From: Aurantimonas endophytica | Lineage (GTDB): Bacteria > Pseudomonadota > Alphaproteobacteria > Rhizobiales > Rhizobiaceae | DNA length: 64,000 bases | Assembly: GCF_014196845.1 (NCBI RefSeq) | Contig: NZ_JACIEM010000001.1 | Span: forward strand, 1,302,001 to 1,366,000 | Direction: 5' to 3' | In this document: piece by piece, positions 44,710-53,926 of the stretch | Layout: each line of letters starts with the position of its first letter | How positions within the stretch are numbered: the stretch's first letter is position 1 | The notes under the pieces: generated by a model | What the model was told of the DNA's origin: nothing | Databases searched by the model: none | Seen by the model: only the letters and a program-made list of their open reading frames with translations | Translations under genes and position numbers: made by a program

Positions 44710-47205
44710 ATGACCGATTTCGACGAATCAGGCCGGGCCGCACCGGCGGCGACCGGCGGCATTGCCGCGCGGGCGATGGCAGCCCGCGGCACGCGCTCCC
44801 CGGACTATCTCGCCGGGCTCAATCCGGAACAGCGGGCCGCGGTGGAGACCACCGAGGGGCCGGTGCTGGTGCTTGCCGGCGCAGGCACCGGCAAGACGCG
44901 GGTGCTGACCACCCGCATCGCCCATATCCTCAATCTCGGCCTCGCCTTCCCGTCGCAGATTCTCGCTGTGACCTTCACCAACAAGGCGGCGCGCGAGATG
45001 AAGAACCGCGTCGGCCTCCTGGTCGGCGGCGCGGTCGAGGGCATGCCCTGGCTCGGCACCTTCCACTCGATCGGCGTCAAGATCCTGCGCCGCCATGCGG
45101 AACTGGTCGGGCTCAAGTCCAACTTCACCATCCTCGACACCGACGACCAGATCCGGCTGATCAAGCAGCTGATCCAGGCCGAAAACCTCGACGACAAGCG
45201 CTGGCCGGCGCGCACCTTCGCCAACATGATGGACGGCTGGAAGAACAAGGGCCTGACGCCGAAGGATATTCCCGAAGGCGACGCCCGCGCCTTCGCCAAC
45301 GGCAAGGGCCGCGAGCTCTACGCCGCCTACCAGGCGCGGCTGATGGCGCTCAACGCCTGCGACTTCGGCGACCTCCTGATGCATCCGATCGCCCTGTTCC
45401 GGGCGCATCCGGACGTCCTCGCCGAGTACCACCGCCGCTTCAAGTACATCCTCGTCGACGAGTACCAGGACACCAACGTCGCCCAGTATCTCTGGCTGCG
45501 CCTGCTCGCCCAGCGCCCGAAGGACGTTCCGCAGAACGTCTGCTGCGTCGGCGACGACGACCAGTCGATCTATGGCTGGCGCGGCGCCGAGGTCGACAAC
45601 ATCCTGCGCTTCGACAAGGATTTTCAGGGCGCGACGGTGATCCGGCTGGAGCGCAACTACCGCTCCACCGCCCACATTCTCGGCGCCGCCTCGCATCTGA
45701 TCGCCCATAACGAGGACCGGCTCGGCAAGACACTGTTCACCGACGCGGCCGACCCGGAGGATCCCAAGGTCGAGGTCAATGCCGGCTGGGATTCCGAGGA
45801 GGAAGCGCGTGCCATCGGCGAGGCGATCGAGGACCTGCAGCGCCGCGAGAACCACAACCTCAACGACATGGCGATCCTGGTGCGCGCCTCGTTCCAGATG
45901 CGCGAGTTCGAGGACCGCTTCGTCACGATGGGCCTCAACTACCGCGTCATCGGCGGCCCGCGCTTCTACGAGCGCATGGAGGTGCGCGACGCGCTGGCCT
46001 ATTTCCGCTGCGTCTGCCAGCCTGCCGACGACCTCGCCTTCGAGCGCATCGTCAACACGCCGAAGCGCGGCCTCGGCGACGCCACGATCCGCCTGATCCA
46101 CGACTATGCGCGCGCCAGGGCCATCCCGCTGATCGCCGCTGCCGGCGAGATGGCCGAGACCGAGGAACTGAAGCCCAAGCCGCGGGCAACGCTGCGCCGG
46201 GTCGTCTCGGATTTCCGCCGCTGGTCGGAACTGCTCGCCACCGTCAAGCACACCGAGCTCGCCGAGCAGATCCTGGAAGAATCCGGCTATACCGAGATGT
46301 GGCAGAACGACCGTTCGGCCGAGGCGCCCGGCCGGCTGGAGAACCTCAAGGAACTCGTCCGCTCGATGGAGCAGTACGAGTCGCTGCCGACCTTCCTCGA
46401 GCATGTCGCCCTGGTCATGGACACCGAGCAGAATGCCGAGATGGATGCGGTCTCGATCATGACGCTGCATTCGGCCAAGGGGCTGGAATTCGAGACCGTG
46501 TTCCTTCCCGGCTGGGAGGAAGGCCTGTTCCCGCACCAGCGCTCGCTCGACGAAGGCGGCCGCTCCGGCCTCGAGGAGGAGCGGCGCCTCGCCTATGTCG
46601 GCCTCACCCGCGGCAAGCGCCGGGTGAAGATATGGTTCGTCTCCAACCGCCGCATCCACGGGCTCTGGCAATCGACCATCCCCTCGCGCTTTCTTGACGA
46701 GCTGCCCGAGGCGCATGTCGAGGTGATGGAGGCCAACACCTCCTATGGCGGCTACGGCGGCTACGGCGCCTCGCGCTGGGATGGCGCTTCGGCCTTCAAG
46801 GAAGCCGCCTACACCACCCCCGGCTGGCGCCGCGCCCAGGCGGCGAATGCCGGCTTCACGAACACCGGCAAGAGCGGCGGCGACGGCTGGTCCGGCGGGC
46901 GCACCCGGGAGATCAATTACGGCGAGGGCGGCAACGCCCGCGCCGGCCGCGGCCACAACCAGCCGCCGCGCCAGGGCTTCGGCCTCCATTCATCGGCCAG
47001 CAAGGGCGGCCCGCGCGAGATCGAGGGCGAACTGGTGGCGAAATCCGTGGTGACGGAAGCCAGCCGGTTCGCCGAGGGCGACCGGGTCTTCCACCTCAAG
47101 TTCGGCAACGGCACGGTCGCCAACGTCGAGGGCAATAAGCTGACCGTCGACTTCGACAAGGCCGGCCAGAAGCGCGTGCTCGAAGGCTTCGTCGAAGCGG
47201 TGTGA
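44710..47205 (+). CDS. uvrD: UvrD/PcrA-type DNA helicase
   Basis: An 831-aa superfamily 1A helicase that unwinds DNA 3' to 5' in nucleotide excision and mismatch repair. Motif I is LAGAGTGKTRVLTTRIAH near residue 55, motif Ia AVTFTNKAAREMKNR, motif II LVDEYQDTN, motif III GDDDQSIYGWRGAEV, motif IV RLERNYRST, motif V VSIMTLHSAKGLEFETV and motif VI RLAYVGLTRGKRRV. The last 150 residues include a Gly/Tyr-rich linker and a Tudor-like C-terminal domain (FAEGDRVFHLKFGNGTVANVEG) that in PcrA binds RNA polymerase. Start MTDFDESG at 44710. Long antisense frames here are shadows. Confidence 0.96.
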   Translation: MTDFDESGRAAPAATGGIAARAMAARGTRSPDYLAGLNPEQRAAVETTEGPVLVLAGAGTGKTRVLTTRIAHILNLGLAFPSQILAVTFTNKAAREMKNRVGLLVGGAVEGMPWLGTFHSIGVKILRRHAELVGLKSNFTILDTDDQIRLIKQLIQAENLDDKRWPARTFANMMDGWKNKGLTPKDIPEGDARAFANGKGRELYAAYQARLMALNACDFGDLLMHPIALFRAHPDVLAEYHRRFKYILVDEYQDTNVAQYLWLRLLAQRPKDVPQNVCCVGDDDQSIYGWRGAEVDNILRFDKDFQGATVIRLERNYRSTAHILGAASHLIAHNEDRLGKTLFTDAADPEDPKVEVNAGWDSEEEARAIGEAIEDLQRRENHNLNDMAILVRASFQMREFEDRFVTMGLNYRVIGGPRFYERMEVRDALAYFRCVCQPADDLAFERIVNTPKRGLGDATIRLIHDYARARAIPLIAAAGEMAETEELKPKPRATLRRVVSDFRRWSELLATVKHTELAEQILEESGYTEMWQNDRSAEAPGRLENLKELVRSMEQYESLPTFLEHVALVMDTEQNAEMDAVSIMTLHSAKGLEFETVFLPGWEEGLFPHQRSLDEGGRSGLEEERRLAYVGLTRGKRRVKIWFVSNRRIHGLWQSTIPSRFLDELPEAHVEVMEANTSYGGYGGYGASRWDGASAFKEAAYTTPGWRRAQAANAGFTNTGKSGGDGWSGGRTREINYGEGGNARAGRGHNQPPRQGFGLHSSASKGGPREIEGELVAKSVVTEASRFAEGDRVFHLKFGNGTVANVEGNKLTVDFDKAGQKRVLEGFVEAV

Positions 47206-47215
47206 GCCCTAGGCA

Positions 47216-47323
47216 CCCTCTCCCCCCTTGAGGGGGAGATAGCGATTTCATCATCTTGGGGCCGAAGGCACCAAGCGATAGAAGGCCGCGAAAAGGCCCT
47301 CTCTCCCTCAAGGGGAGTGAGGG
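47216..47323. repeat. Mosaic intergenic repeat, chimeric A/B copy
   Basis: Begins like module A (CTCTCCCCCCTTGAGGGGGA) and ends like module B (CTCTCTCCCTCAAGGGGAG), with a diverged middle (TTGGGGCCGAAGGCACCAA). Both ends are small palindromes that pair C-rich and G-rich halves. It is the shortest and most diverged of the copies. Confidence 0.75.
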
Positions 47324-47344
47324 CGCTTTACCTCCGACGCGGCG

Positions 47345-47427
47345 CCCTCTCCCCCCTTGAGGGGGAGAAAGCGATTTCATCGGCTTAGCGCCGAAGGCGC
47401 TAAACGATAGAAATCGCAAGAGAGGGG
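47345..47427. repeat. Mosaic intergenic repeat, module A
   Basis: An 83-bp copy with inner palindrome TTAGCGCCGAAGGCGCTAA and the end AATCGCAAGAGAGGGG. A near-identical reverse-complement copy lies at 61688-61769 (one visible difference: CTTCGGCGC versus CTTCAGCGC). It lies between genes and codes for nothing. Confidence 0.85.
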
Positions 47428-47469
47428 TTCTCGTTTCCGCGACCCGCACCGCCTGCCATCGACGCCCCA

Positions 47470-47559
47470 CCCCTCTCTGGCCTTTTCTGCGACTTGCCCA
47501 TCGGCAGGCCTCGGGCCAAGACAGCGAAAAGGCTTTCTCTCCCTCAAGGGGAGAGAGGG
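47470..47559. repeat. Mosaic intergenic repeat, module B
   Basis: A 90-bp copy: CCCCTCTCTGGCCTTTTCTGC ending short of 20 bases here, then an imperfect palindrome around CGGCAGGCCTCGGGCC, and the end TCTCTCCCTCAAGGGGAGAG. The matching reverse-complement copy is at 61796-61884. Confidence 0.8.
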
Positions 47560-47664
47560 TGCTTACCCTCAGACGCCGCACCCGCTACGCGTTTTCCGAG
47601 GGTTCACCCTTCCCCAGCTTTCCCCTAGCGTTGCGGCACGTGAAAATCCGCCGGCAAGGGGTGC

Positions 47665-49361
47665 ATGGCCGACATCGTCTTTCACGAGATCGCCTTCCTG
47701 CTGCTCGTCGCCGCGGCGGTGGGCATGCTCGGCGCCCTGCTGCGCCAGCCGGTGATCGTCAGCTTCATTGCCGTCGGCATCGCCACCGCTGCCCTGTTCG
47801 ACAACAGTCCCGAGACGTCCAGCCAGATCAGCTTCCTCGCCGAACTCGGCGTCGCACTGCTGCTCTTCCTCGTCGGGCTGAAGCTTGACTGGCGGCTGGT
47901 CACACAGCTCGGCCCCGTGGCGCTCGCCACCGGCCTTGGGCAAGTGGTGTTCACCGCCGGGATCGGCTTCTTCATCGGCCTCGCGCTCGGCCTTGACGTC
48001 CTGACCAGCGTCTATGTTGCCGTGGCGCTGACCTTCTCATCGACGATCATCGTGGTGAAGTTGCTCGGCGACAAGCGCGAGCTGGAGACCCTTCATGGCC
48101 GGATCGCCCTCGGCTTCCTGATCGTCCAGGACATCGTCGTGGTGGTCGCCATGGTGGTGCTGTCGACGGTCGGCATCGGAGCCGCGGGCGAGCAGAGCGG
48201 TCTCGTCTCGCTCGCCACGGTCCTGTTCTCGCTCGTCGCCGTGACGGTAGTGCTGGTCCTGTTCGTACGCTATCTGGCCGACCCGCTGATGGCGCGGCTT
48301 GCCCGCACGCCCGAACTGCTGGTGATCGCGGCGATCGGCTGGGCTGCGGCCGCCGCCGCGATCGGCGACATGCTCGGCCTCGGCAAGGAGCTGGGCGGCC
48401 TCGCCGCCGGCGTCTCGCTCGGCTCCACACCGTACCGTGACATGGTCTCGGCGCGGCTCGCGGCGCTGCGCGACTTCCTGCTCCTGTTCTTCTTTCTGTC
48501 GATCGGCGCCTCGCTGGACCTGTCGACGCTGACCGGCGATCTCGGCCGGGCAGCGGTCTTCTCGGTGTTCGTGCTGGTGGGCAACCCGCTGATCGTCCTC
48601 CTGATCATGGCCTGGATGGGCTATCGCGCCCGCACCGGCTTCCTCGCCGGGCTGACCGTCGCGCAGATCTCGGAATTCTCGCTGATCTTCATGGCGATGG
48701 GCCTCAGCCTCGGCCATGTCGACAGCGCGGCCGTCGGCCTCGTCACGCTGGTCGGGCTCGTGACCATCGCCGTCTCGGTCTACATGATCACCTATTCCTA
48801 CCAACTCTACGACTGGCTGGCACCGCTGCTGGCCCGGCTGGACTTCGGCGGCGGCGCGAGGCCGGGGCCGACGACGAGCCGACATCCCGGCCGACCGAGA
48901 TCATCGTCTTCGGTCTCGGCCGCTTCGGCGCGCAACTGCTCCGCCGGCTGACCGATGCCGGCTACCAGGCGCTCGGCGTGGACCTCGATCCGGTGGCGAT
49001 CCGCCGCCTCGCCGGCGAGGGATTTCGCGTGCGCTACGGCGACGTGACCGAACAGGAATTCTGGGCCGAGCTGCCGCTCGCCGAGACGCGATGGATCGTC
49101 CTGGCCGTGCCCTATGGCCGCATCCTCCTGACCGAGACCGATCCGCGCGGCGGCTTCCTCACGGCGATCCGCACCCACCGTTTTGGCGGCCGCGTCGCGA
49201 TTACCGCGCGTGACGATGACGAGGCCCGCCATCTCGCCGATGGCGGTCTGGTTGATCTCATCCTCTATCCATTCGACGAGGCCGCCTTGTCCGCGGCCCG
49301 GCAGATTGCCGACCGGGACGAGGAACATCAGGGGCTCGCGAGCCGGGGGACTGCAGCATGA
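47665..49361 (+). pseudogene. CPA2 (Kef-type) cation:proton antiporter with TrkA-N domain, frameshifted
   Basis: The membrane domain is intact from 47665: about 12 helices with the Kef motif FLVGLKLDWRLV, VALTFSSTIIVVKLLGDKRE and LGFLIVQDIVVVVAMVVL. At 48951 the frame ends after a nonsense tail, while the adjacent frame from about 48857 continues as EAGADDEPTSRPTEIIVFGL and a Rossmann GLGRFG, a TrkA-N nucleotide-binding domain ending at 49361. One missing C (GGCGCGAGG for GGCGCCGAGG near 48855-48862) restores a single 565-aa protein. So it is either a recent frameshift mutant or a sequencing error. Downstream the universal stress gene overlaps its stop (ATGA). Confidence 0.8.
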
Positions 49362-50194
49362 AGACCATCATGGCCGCCACCGACCTCAGCCATCGCAGCG
49401 CACTGGGCCTGCTCCGGGCAGCTGCGCTGGCAAAGGCCACAGACGCGCAGCTGCGCGTCGTGCACGCGATCGATAACGACCTGCCGGCGCAAGTGCTCGA
49501 ACGCCGGGTCGCAGAAGCGGAGGAACGCCTGGCGGCTGAGACGGCGGGTCTGGCACTCCCGGAGCTGCGCCGGGAGGTCGTGGTCGGAGACGTGTTCTGG
49601 GCGCTGCACCGGGCCGCGACCGCTGCCCACGCCGATCTCATCGTGACGGGCGACCACCGGCGCAGCCGGCTGCGCGACATCTTCCAGGACACCACGGTCG
49701 AGCGGCTCATCCGCGTGTCAGCGGTGCCGGTCCTGATCGCGCGGACAGACGTAGCGGAAGCGCATCGGCACGCGGTGGTCGGCGTTGAGTCAGCCGAGGG
49801 GCCGGAACTTCTTGAGGTGCTAGAGCGCCTCGGCAGAGCCGCTCCCGCGCGCGCCACGATACTCCACGCGGTGGCAACGCCCGGCACCGGGCTAATGTAC
49901 TATGCCGGAGTCGCCGTGGAGACCATCGAGGAGCATCGTCACGCCGCTGCGGTGAATGCCCGGAGCCGGCTCGCCGCCGGGCTCACGGATTCAGCCATTC
50001 CCTTATCTATCGAGATCGTCGACGCGGCCCCGGGAGCGGCTATCGCGGCATTTGCGGCGCAGCGCGAGGGTGATCTCATCGTCGTCTCCTCGCACGCAAG
50101 GCGGGGACTGGTGCGTGGCATGATCGGCAGCGTCAGCGGCGAACTGATCCGTCACGGCCTCACCGACCTCTTGATCGTGCCGCGCCTAGGCTGA
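49358..50194 (+). CDS. Tandem universal stress protein
   Basis: A 278-aa protein of two UspA domains (about 1-140 and 141-278). Each has a nucleotide-binding loop: VTGDHRRSRLRDIFQDTTVERLI in shorter form GDHRRSRLRD, and VSSHARRGLVRGMIGSVSGE, the latter with the classical G-x2-G-x9-G pattern. Start overlaps the antiporter stop (ATGA), so expression is coupled. In other bacteria Usp domains control antiporters or K+ systems, sometimes as fused domains, which makes a regulatory partnership with the antiporter plausible. The codon use looks slightly less GC-biased than its neighbours in places. Confidence 0.88.
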   Translation: MKTIMAATDLSHRSALGLLRAAALAKATDAQLRVVHAIDNDLPAQVLERRVAEAEERLAAETAGLALPELRREVVVGDVFWALHRAATAAHADLIVTGDHRRSRLRDIFQDTTVERLIRVSAVPVLIARTDVAEAHRHAVVGVESAEGPELLEVLERLGRAAPARATILHAVATPGTGLMYYAGVAVETIEEHRHAAAVNARSRLAAGLTDSAIPLSIEIVDAAPGAAIAAFAAQREGDLIVVSSHARRGLVRGMIGSVSGELIRHGLTDLLIVPRLG

Positions 50195-50222
50195 GGCCTT
50201 CTCACAGCCCGGACCACTGCTC

Positions 50223-50870
50223 TCAGTTGTCCTCCAGCTGATGCTCCAGCCACATGCCGAGCCGCGCCAGCACCGCTTCCGGAGCCTGGTAGCCGACGGT
50301 GATCGGCAGGAAGCTGCCGTCGTCCTGCGGCCCGGCGAGCAGCGTCGGAAAGCCGGTGACGCCGGCCTGCTGCGCAATGGCGAAATCCTGCAGCGTCTCC
50401 GTCTTCGTCGCCCCGTCCTCGAAAGCCGCAAGGAAGTCGTCGCGCTCGAAGCCGATTTCCTCGGCCAGATCGGCCAGCGTCTCGGCCTGCGTCACGTCGC
50501 GATTCTCGGCGTAGAAGGCGTGGCCGATCCGCCGGTTGAGCGCGAAAGTGCGGCCCGGCTGCAGCCGGCGCGCGGTGACGACGGCGCGAGCGGCCGGCTC
50601 AGTGTCGTAGACGAAGCCCGTGCGCTCGAAGAAGCCGAAGTCGAACGGCTGGCCGGAGGCCTTGGCGACGTGCTCCCAGTGCAGGCGGGTCCGCTGCTTC
50701 GCGGCCTCGTCCATCGCCGTCTCGGTGAAGGGCCGCAGGCCGCCGAGGATCAGCCTGATCGGCAGGTCGGGATGGCCGCCAGCGATCGCGTCGAGGACCG
50801 GCGCAAAGCCCCAGCACCACGAGCACATCGGGTCGGCGAAATAGACGAGATGCGGCGTCGGGGGCTGCAT
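50223..50870 (-). CDS. DsbA-family thioredoxin-fold protein (FrnE-like)
   Basis: A 215-aa cytoplasmic protein, no signal peptide. The active-site motif CSWCWGF is at residues 15-21 (CxxC), followed by an all-helical insertion and the conserved VTGFPTLLAG cis-Pro loop near residue 175, as in DsbA-like 2-hydroxychromene isomerase/FrnE relatives. It probably acts as a protein disulfide reductase or isomerase; FrnE of Deinococcus is linked to oxidative and metal stress. Start at 50870. It is convergent with the stress protein gene, 28 bp away. Confidence 0.9.
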   Translation of the reverse strand: MQPPTPHLVYFADPMCSWCWGFAPVLDAIAGGHPDLPIRLILGGLRPFTETAMDEAAKQRTRLHWEHVAKASGQPFDFGFFERTGFVYDTEPAARAVVTARRLQPGRTFALNRRIGHAFYAENRDVTQAETLADLAEEIGFERDDFLAAFEDGATKTETLQDFAIAQQAGVTGFPTLLAGPQDDGSFLPITVGYQAPEAVLARLGMWLEHQLEDN

Positions 50871-51077
50871 GGGCGGGCTCTTCCTGCTGGGCGGTCCGTT
50901 CGGAATCGGCGATCGATGACGCCGGCCTCGTCAACTGTTGCCCGGCCCCCGCCTTGCAAGAGCCGTTCGCAGCCGCGCGCGTGCTGCCACGCTTTCGTGA
51001 GATTCGTCTCGTTCAGGAGCCATTCATCTGCCAGCGCATTATTTAAGCCTACGATATCGTTCCTGCAGGAGGCCGGC

Positions 51078-51566
51078 ATGAAGTTTCCCAAGTCCCTGGC
51101 ATTCAAGTCATTGGCGCTGGCGCTGGCGTTGACCTTCGCCCCGGCGACCACGTCGCTGCCGCTGTCCCCGCTGGTCGGGGTGAGCACGGCCAAGGCTGAT
51201 CCGGGTTGGCGCGGCGGCCGGCATTACCGTGGCGGTCGGCACTATCGCGGTGGCCGGCACTATCGCGGTGGCCGTGGCTACTACAACAACCGCCGCTACT
51301 ACGGCGGGCGCCGCTATCGCGGCGGCGACGCCGGCGCTGCAGCGGTGATCGGCGGCATTGTCGGGCTGGGCCTCGGTGCGGCCATCGCCAGCCAGCCACG
51401 CTATTATGAGCCGGCCCCGCGCTATTACCGTCCCGCGCCGGTCTACGGCTCGCCGCGCCCCTGGACGGGCGAGTGGTATCGCTATTGTTCGGCGCGCTAC
51501 CGGTCGTTCGACGCCCGCTCGGGCACGTTCCAGCCCTACCACGGTCCGCGTCAGCTCTGCCGCTGA
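51078..51566 (+). CDS. BA14K-family exported protein
   Basis: A 162-aa secreted protein. The signal peptide spans about 1-43. A tandem Gly/Arg/Tyr-rich repeat follows (YRGGRH, four near-identical units within GGRHYRGGRHYRGGRHYRGG), then a Gly-rich transmembrane-like patch (AVIGGIVGLGLGAAIA) and the BA14K core WTGEWYRYCSARYRSFDARS with final GPRQLC. BA14K proteins are small immunoreactive, lectin-like envelope proteins known in Brucella and rhizobia. CAGGAGG precedes the ATG. The two Cys residues may form a disulfide. A strong terminator follows at 51587. Confidence 0.9.
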   Translation: MKFPKSLAFKSLALALALTFAPATTSLPLSPLVGVSTAKADPGWRGGRHYRGGRHYRGGRHYRGGRGYYNNRRYYGGRRYRGGDAGAAAVIGGIVGLGLGAAIASQPRYYEPAPRYYRPAPVYGSPRPWTGEWYRYCSARYRSFDARSGTFQPYHGPRQLCR

Positions 51567-51586
51567 GCCGACCGATTGACCATCTG

Positions 51587-51614
51587 AAAAAGGCCGGGGC
51601 AACCCGGCCTTTTT
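51587..51614. terminator. Bidirectional intrinsic terminator
   Basis: A perfect 12-bp stem AAAAAGGCCGGG/CCCGGCCTTTTT around GCAA. The A/T arms give T-runs on both strands, so it serves the BA14K gene and the convergent aminopeptidase gene, whose stop codon is 5 bp away. Confidence 0.95.
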
Positions 51615-51618
51615 CACG

Positions 51619-53451
51619 TCAGGATGCGGCCGCCAGGGGCCGCGTCGCCGCCTCGAGCCACGCCGCATCCGCGCCGGACAGCAGCGGCGCCAGCGTCGCC
51701 GCGACGCGGGCATGATAGGCGTCGAGCCAGGCGATCTCTTCCGGGCTCATCATCTGCGGCACGATCAGCCGCCGGTCGATCGGCGCAAGCGTCAGCGTCT
51801 CGAAGCCGTGCATCGGCAGGTCGCCGCCCGCGATCGGTTCGGCCGGTTCAACCAGCACTAGGTTCTCGATCCGGATGCCGTAGGCACCTTCCCGGTAGTA
51901 GCCTGGCTCGTTGGAGAGGATCATCCCGGCCTCCAGCGCCGCCATGCCGCGCTTGGAGATCGACTGCGGCCCCTCGTGGACCGCCAGGAACGAGCCGACG
52001 CCGTGGCCGGTACCGTGGGCGTAGTCGCATCCGGCCTTCCACAGGGCGATGCGCGCCAGCGGGTCCAGATCGACGCCGCGCGTGGCCTTGGGAAACCGCG
52101 CCGTCGAGATCGCGATCATCCCCTTGAGGACCAGCGTGAACTTCTCGCGCATCTCCTGCGTCGGCTCGCCGATCGGCATGGTGCGGGTGATGTCGGTGGT
52201 GCCGTCCTGGTACTGCGCGCCCGAATCGAGCAGGAACAGATTGCCCGCATCCAATGCGCGATCGGTGTCGCGATTGACCCGGTAGTGGACGATCGCGCCG
52301 TTGGGCCCTGCGCCGGCGATGGTGTCGAACGAGATCTCGCGAAGCTTCTGACCGTCGCGTTCGCCCTGTTCTGCCCGCAACGCCTCGAGCTTCTCGGCCG
52401 CGCCGATTTCGGTGACGCTGCCCGGCGCCTGGCCGTCTATCCAGGCCAGGAAACGCGTCACCGCCGCGCCGTCGCGGCGCTGCGCCGCCCGCGCACCCTC
52501 GATCTCGCCGTCGTTCTTGATGGCGCGCGGCAGCCGCGCGGGATCGGCCATCTCGACCACCGTACCGCCCGCCTCCGCGACGAGGGTCGCCAGGCGCACA
52601 GCGGCCAGCTGCGGATCGATGCCGATCGCACGGCCCGCCGCCTCGCGCCGCACAGCGGCTTCGAACTCTTCCGGCGCGGCGATGTCGGCGAGCGGCGCCA
52701 GATGGTCGCGCAGGGCCGAATCCAGCTTGTCCGGGTCGACGAACAGGGTGGGGCGCCCGTCGCGCCGCAGGATCGCGAAAGCCAGCATCAATGGCGTATG
52801 CGGCACGTCGGAGCCGCGAATGTTGAAGCTCCAGGCGATCGACGCCGGGTCGGTGAGCAGCGCGGCGTCAGCCTTGGCCTCGACGAGCTTCTCGGCCATG
52901 GCGGCCAGCTTGTCCGCCGCTCCCCTGCCGGCGAAACGCTCCGGATGCACCATCGCCGCGCCCTTCGGCGGCGCCGGCCGATCGTTCCAGATCCGGTCGA
53001 TCGGGTTGCCGCGGACCGGCACCAGCGTTCCGCCCGTCCTCTCCATCGCCTTGGTCAGACTGCGGATCTCGCCTTGCGTGTGCAGCCACGGATCGTAGCC
53101 GATCCGCTTGCCGGCGGCGGCTACCGGCAGGAACTCCGCCAGCGGCGTCTCGACGGAAGAGACCGGCTCGAACAGGGAAGTGTCGACCTGGGCGCGAACC
53201 TGCAGCGTGTAGCGCCCGTCGGAGAGGATCATCGCCCGGTCGGCGAGGACCAGCGCCGTACCGGCCGAGCCCGAGAAGCCGGTGAGCCATTCGAGCCGCG
53301 CGGCAGCATCCGGGATGTACTCGCCCTGGTGCTCGTCGGCCCGCGGCACGATGAACCCGTCCAGCCCCGCCTCGGCGAGGCCCGCCCGCAACCGGCGCAC
53401 CCGCTCCGCCGAACCGCTGCTGTCGCTCGCCGCATCGAAGTCTTGGAACAT
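51619..53451 (-). CDS. pepP: Xaa-Pro aminopeptidase P (M24B)
   Basis: A 610-aa metallopeptidase that removes N-terminal residues preceding proline. Two creatinase-like N-terminal domains (from MFQDFDAASD, with PRADEHQGEYIPDAAARLEWLTGFSGSAGTALV in pieces) lead to the pita-bread catalytic domain: LLDSGAQYQDGTTDITRT with both metal Asp, THGHGTG-like YAHGTGHGVGSFLAVHEGP with metal His, and NEPGYYREGAYGIRIENL with Glu. Start 53451 matches the family beginning; 53472 is an alternative. A Co/Mn dimetal centre is expected. Monocistronic; the divergent region upstream holds the CtrA-type site. Confidence 0.95.
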   Translation of the reverse strand: MFQDFDAASDSSGSAERVRRLRAGLAEAGLDGFIVPRADEHQGEYIPDAAARLEWLTGFSGSAGTALVLADRAMILSDGRYTLQVRAQVDTSLFEPVSSVETPLAEFLPVAAAGKRIGYDPWLHTQGEIRSLTKAMERTGGTLVPVRGNPIDRIWNDRPAPPKGAAMVHPERFAGRGAADKLAAMAEKLVEAKADAALLTDPASIAWSFNIRGSDVPHTPLMLAFAILRRDGRPTLFVDPDKLDSALRDHLAPLADIAAPEEFEAAVRREAAGRAIGIDPQLAAVRLATLVAEAGGTVVEMADPARLPRAIKNDGEIEGARAAQRRDGAAVTRFLAWIDGQAPGSVTEIGAAEKLEALRAEQGERDGQKLREISFDTIAGAGPNGAIVHYRVNRDTDRALDAGNLFLLDSGAQYQDGTTDITRTMPIGEPTQEMREKFTLVLKGMIAISTARFPKATRGVDLDPLARIALWKAGCDYAHGTGHGVGSFLAVHEGPQSISKRGMAALEAGMILSNEPGYYREGAYGIRIENLVLVEPAEPIAGGDLPMHGFETLTLAPIDRRLIVPQMMSPEEIAWLDAYHARVAATLAPLLSGADAAWLEAATRPLAAAS

Positions 53452-53540
53452 GAGTCTCACGCTTTCCGCCATCTCGAATCCGCCGACGCGAGGACCGCGC
53501 GGCGGGCGCACCATAGGCGGGGAAGCCATGGCGGGAAAGC

Positions 53541-53555
53541 TTAACGCCGGCTTAA
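53541..53555. promoter_or_regulatory. CtrA-type binding site TTAA-N7-TTAA
   Basis: TTAACGCCGGCTTAA fits the full CtrA recognition motif of alphaproteobacteria exactly, in an otherwise GC-rich divergent promoter region. It is 126 bp from the ATG of the plus-strand 69-aa gene and 90 bp from the pepP start. Confidence 0.65.
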
Positions 53556-53680
53556 CGGCGCCGCCATGCTGCATTGCAGCAGGCGGGACGGACCTATGCA
53601 GGAACGACTCTACCGGACGGCCGGGAGAACCCGCATATACAGCCTGTCGGGAGGCACTCATTCTCGAAGGAGACCACCCC

Positions 53681-53890
53681 ATGGCCACCACCAGTTTCAC
53701 GCAGTTGTCGCTTCGCCAGTCCGGCAAGTCCAAGGGCTTCATGCGCAACGTTCTCGACCGCGTCATCGAGGCGCGGGAGCGTCAGGCGCGGCGCTATATC
53801 GCCCAGCATCACTCGATCCACGCCTTCGACGATTTCGGCAGCAACGGCCACGAATCGCTGTTCGACGGTCAGGCACCCGAGCGCCGCTGA
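53681..53890 (+). CDS. Small conserved protein, unknown function
   Basis: A 69-aa soluble protein: MATTSFTQLSLRQSGKSKG, a helix MRNVLDRVIEARERQARRYIA, then QHHSIHAFDDFGSNGHESL. The helix-plus-acidic-tail pattern with YIAxxH is common in small alphaproteobacterial proteins downstream of CtrA-type sites. AAGGAGA lies 6 nt before the ATG, and a strong terminator follows, so this is a real short transcript. No signal peptide or membrane segment. Confidence 0.75.
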   Translation: MATTSFTQLSLRQSGKSKGFMRNVLDRVIEARERQARRYIAQHHSIHAFDDFGSNGHESLFDGQAPERR

Positions 53891-53926
53891 CGCGCCGGGC
53901 ATTCCGCCCACACAATCCTGGTTCTG

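Larger units (their letters stand above)
47206..47664 (+). other. Intergenic region of repeat elements
   Basis: 459 bp between uvrD and the CPA2 antiporter containing three copies of mosaic repeat modules and otherwise no gene. The AAGGGG before the antiporter ATG at 47665 is its Shine-Dalgarno. Confidence 0.7.

Noticed and set aside
44728-46989. 753-aa open frame antisense to uvrD
   Set aside because: uvrD on the plus strand has every helicase motif in order; the antisense frame is composition-driven (GC-rich third positions) and has no family features or ribosome binding site.
47210-47570. CRISPR-like array from the repeated blocks near uvrD
   Set aside because: Only two to three copies, unequal in length, with palindromic ends and no regular spacers; they recur inverted at 61.7 kb as intergenic elements.
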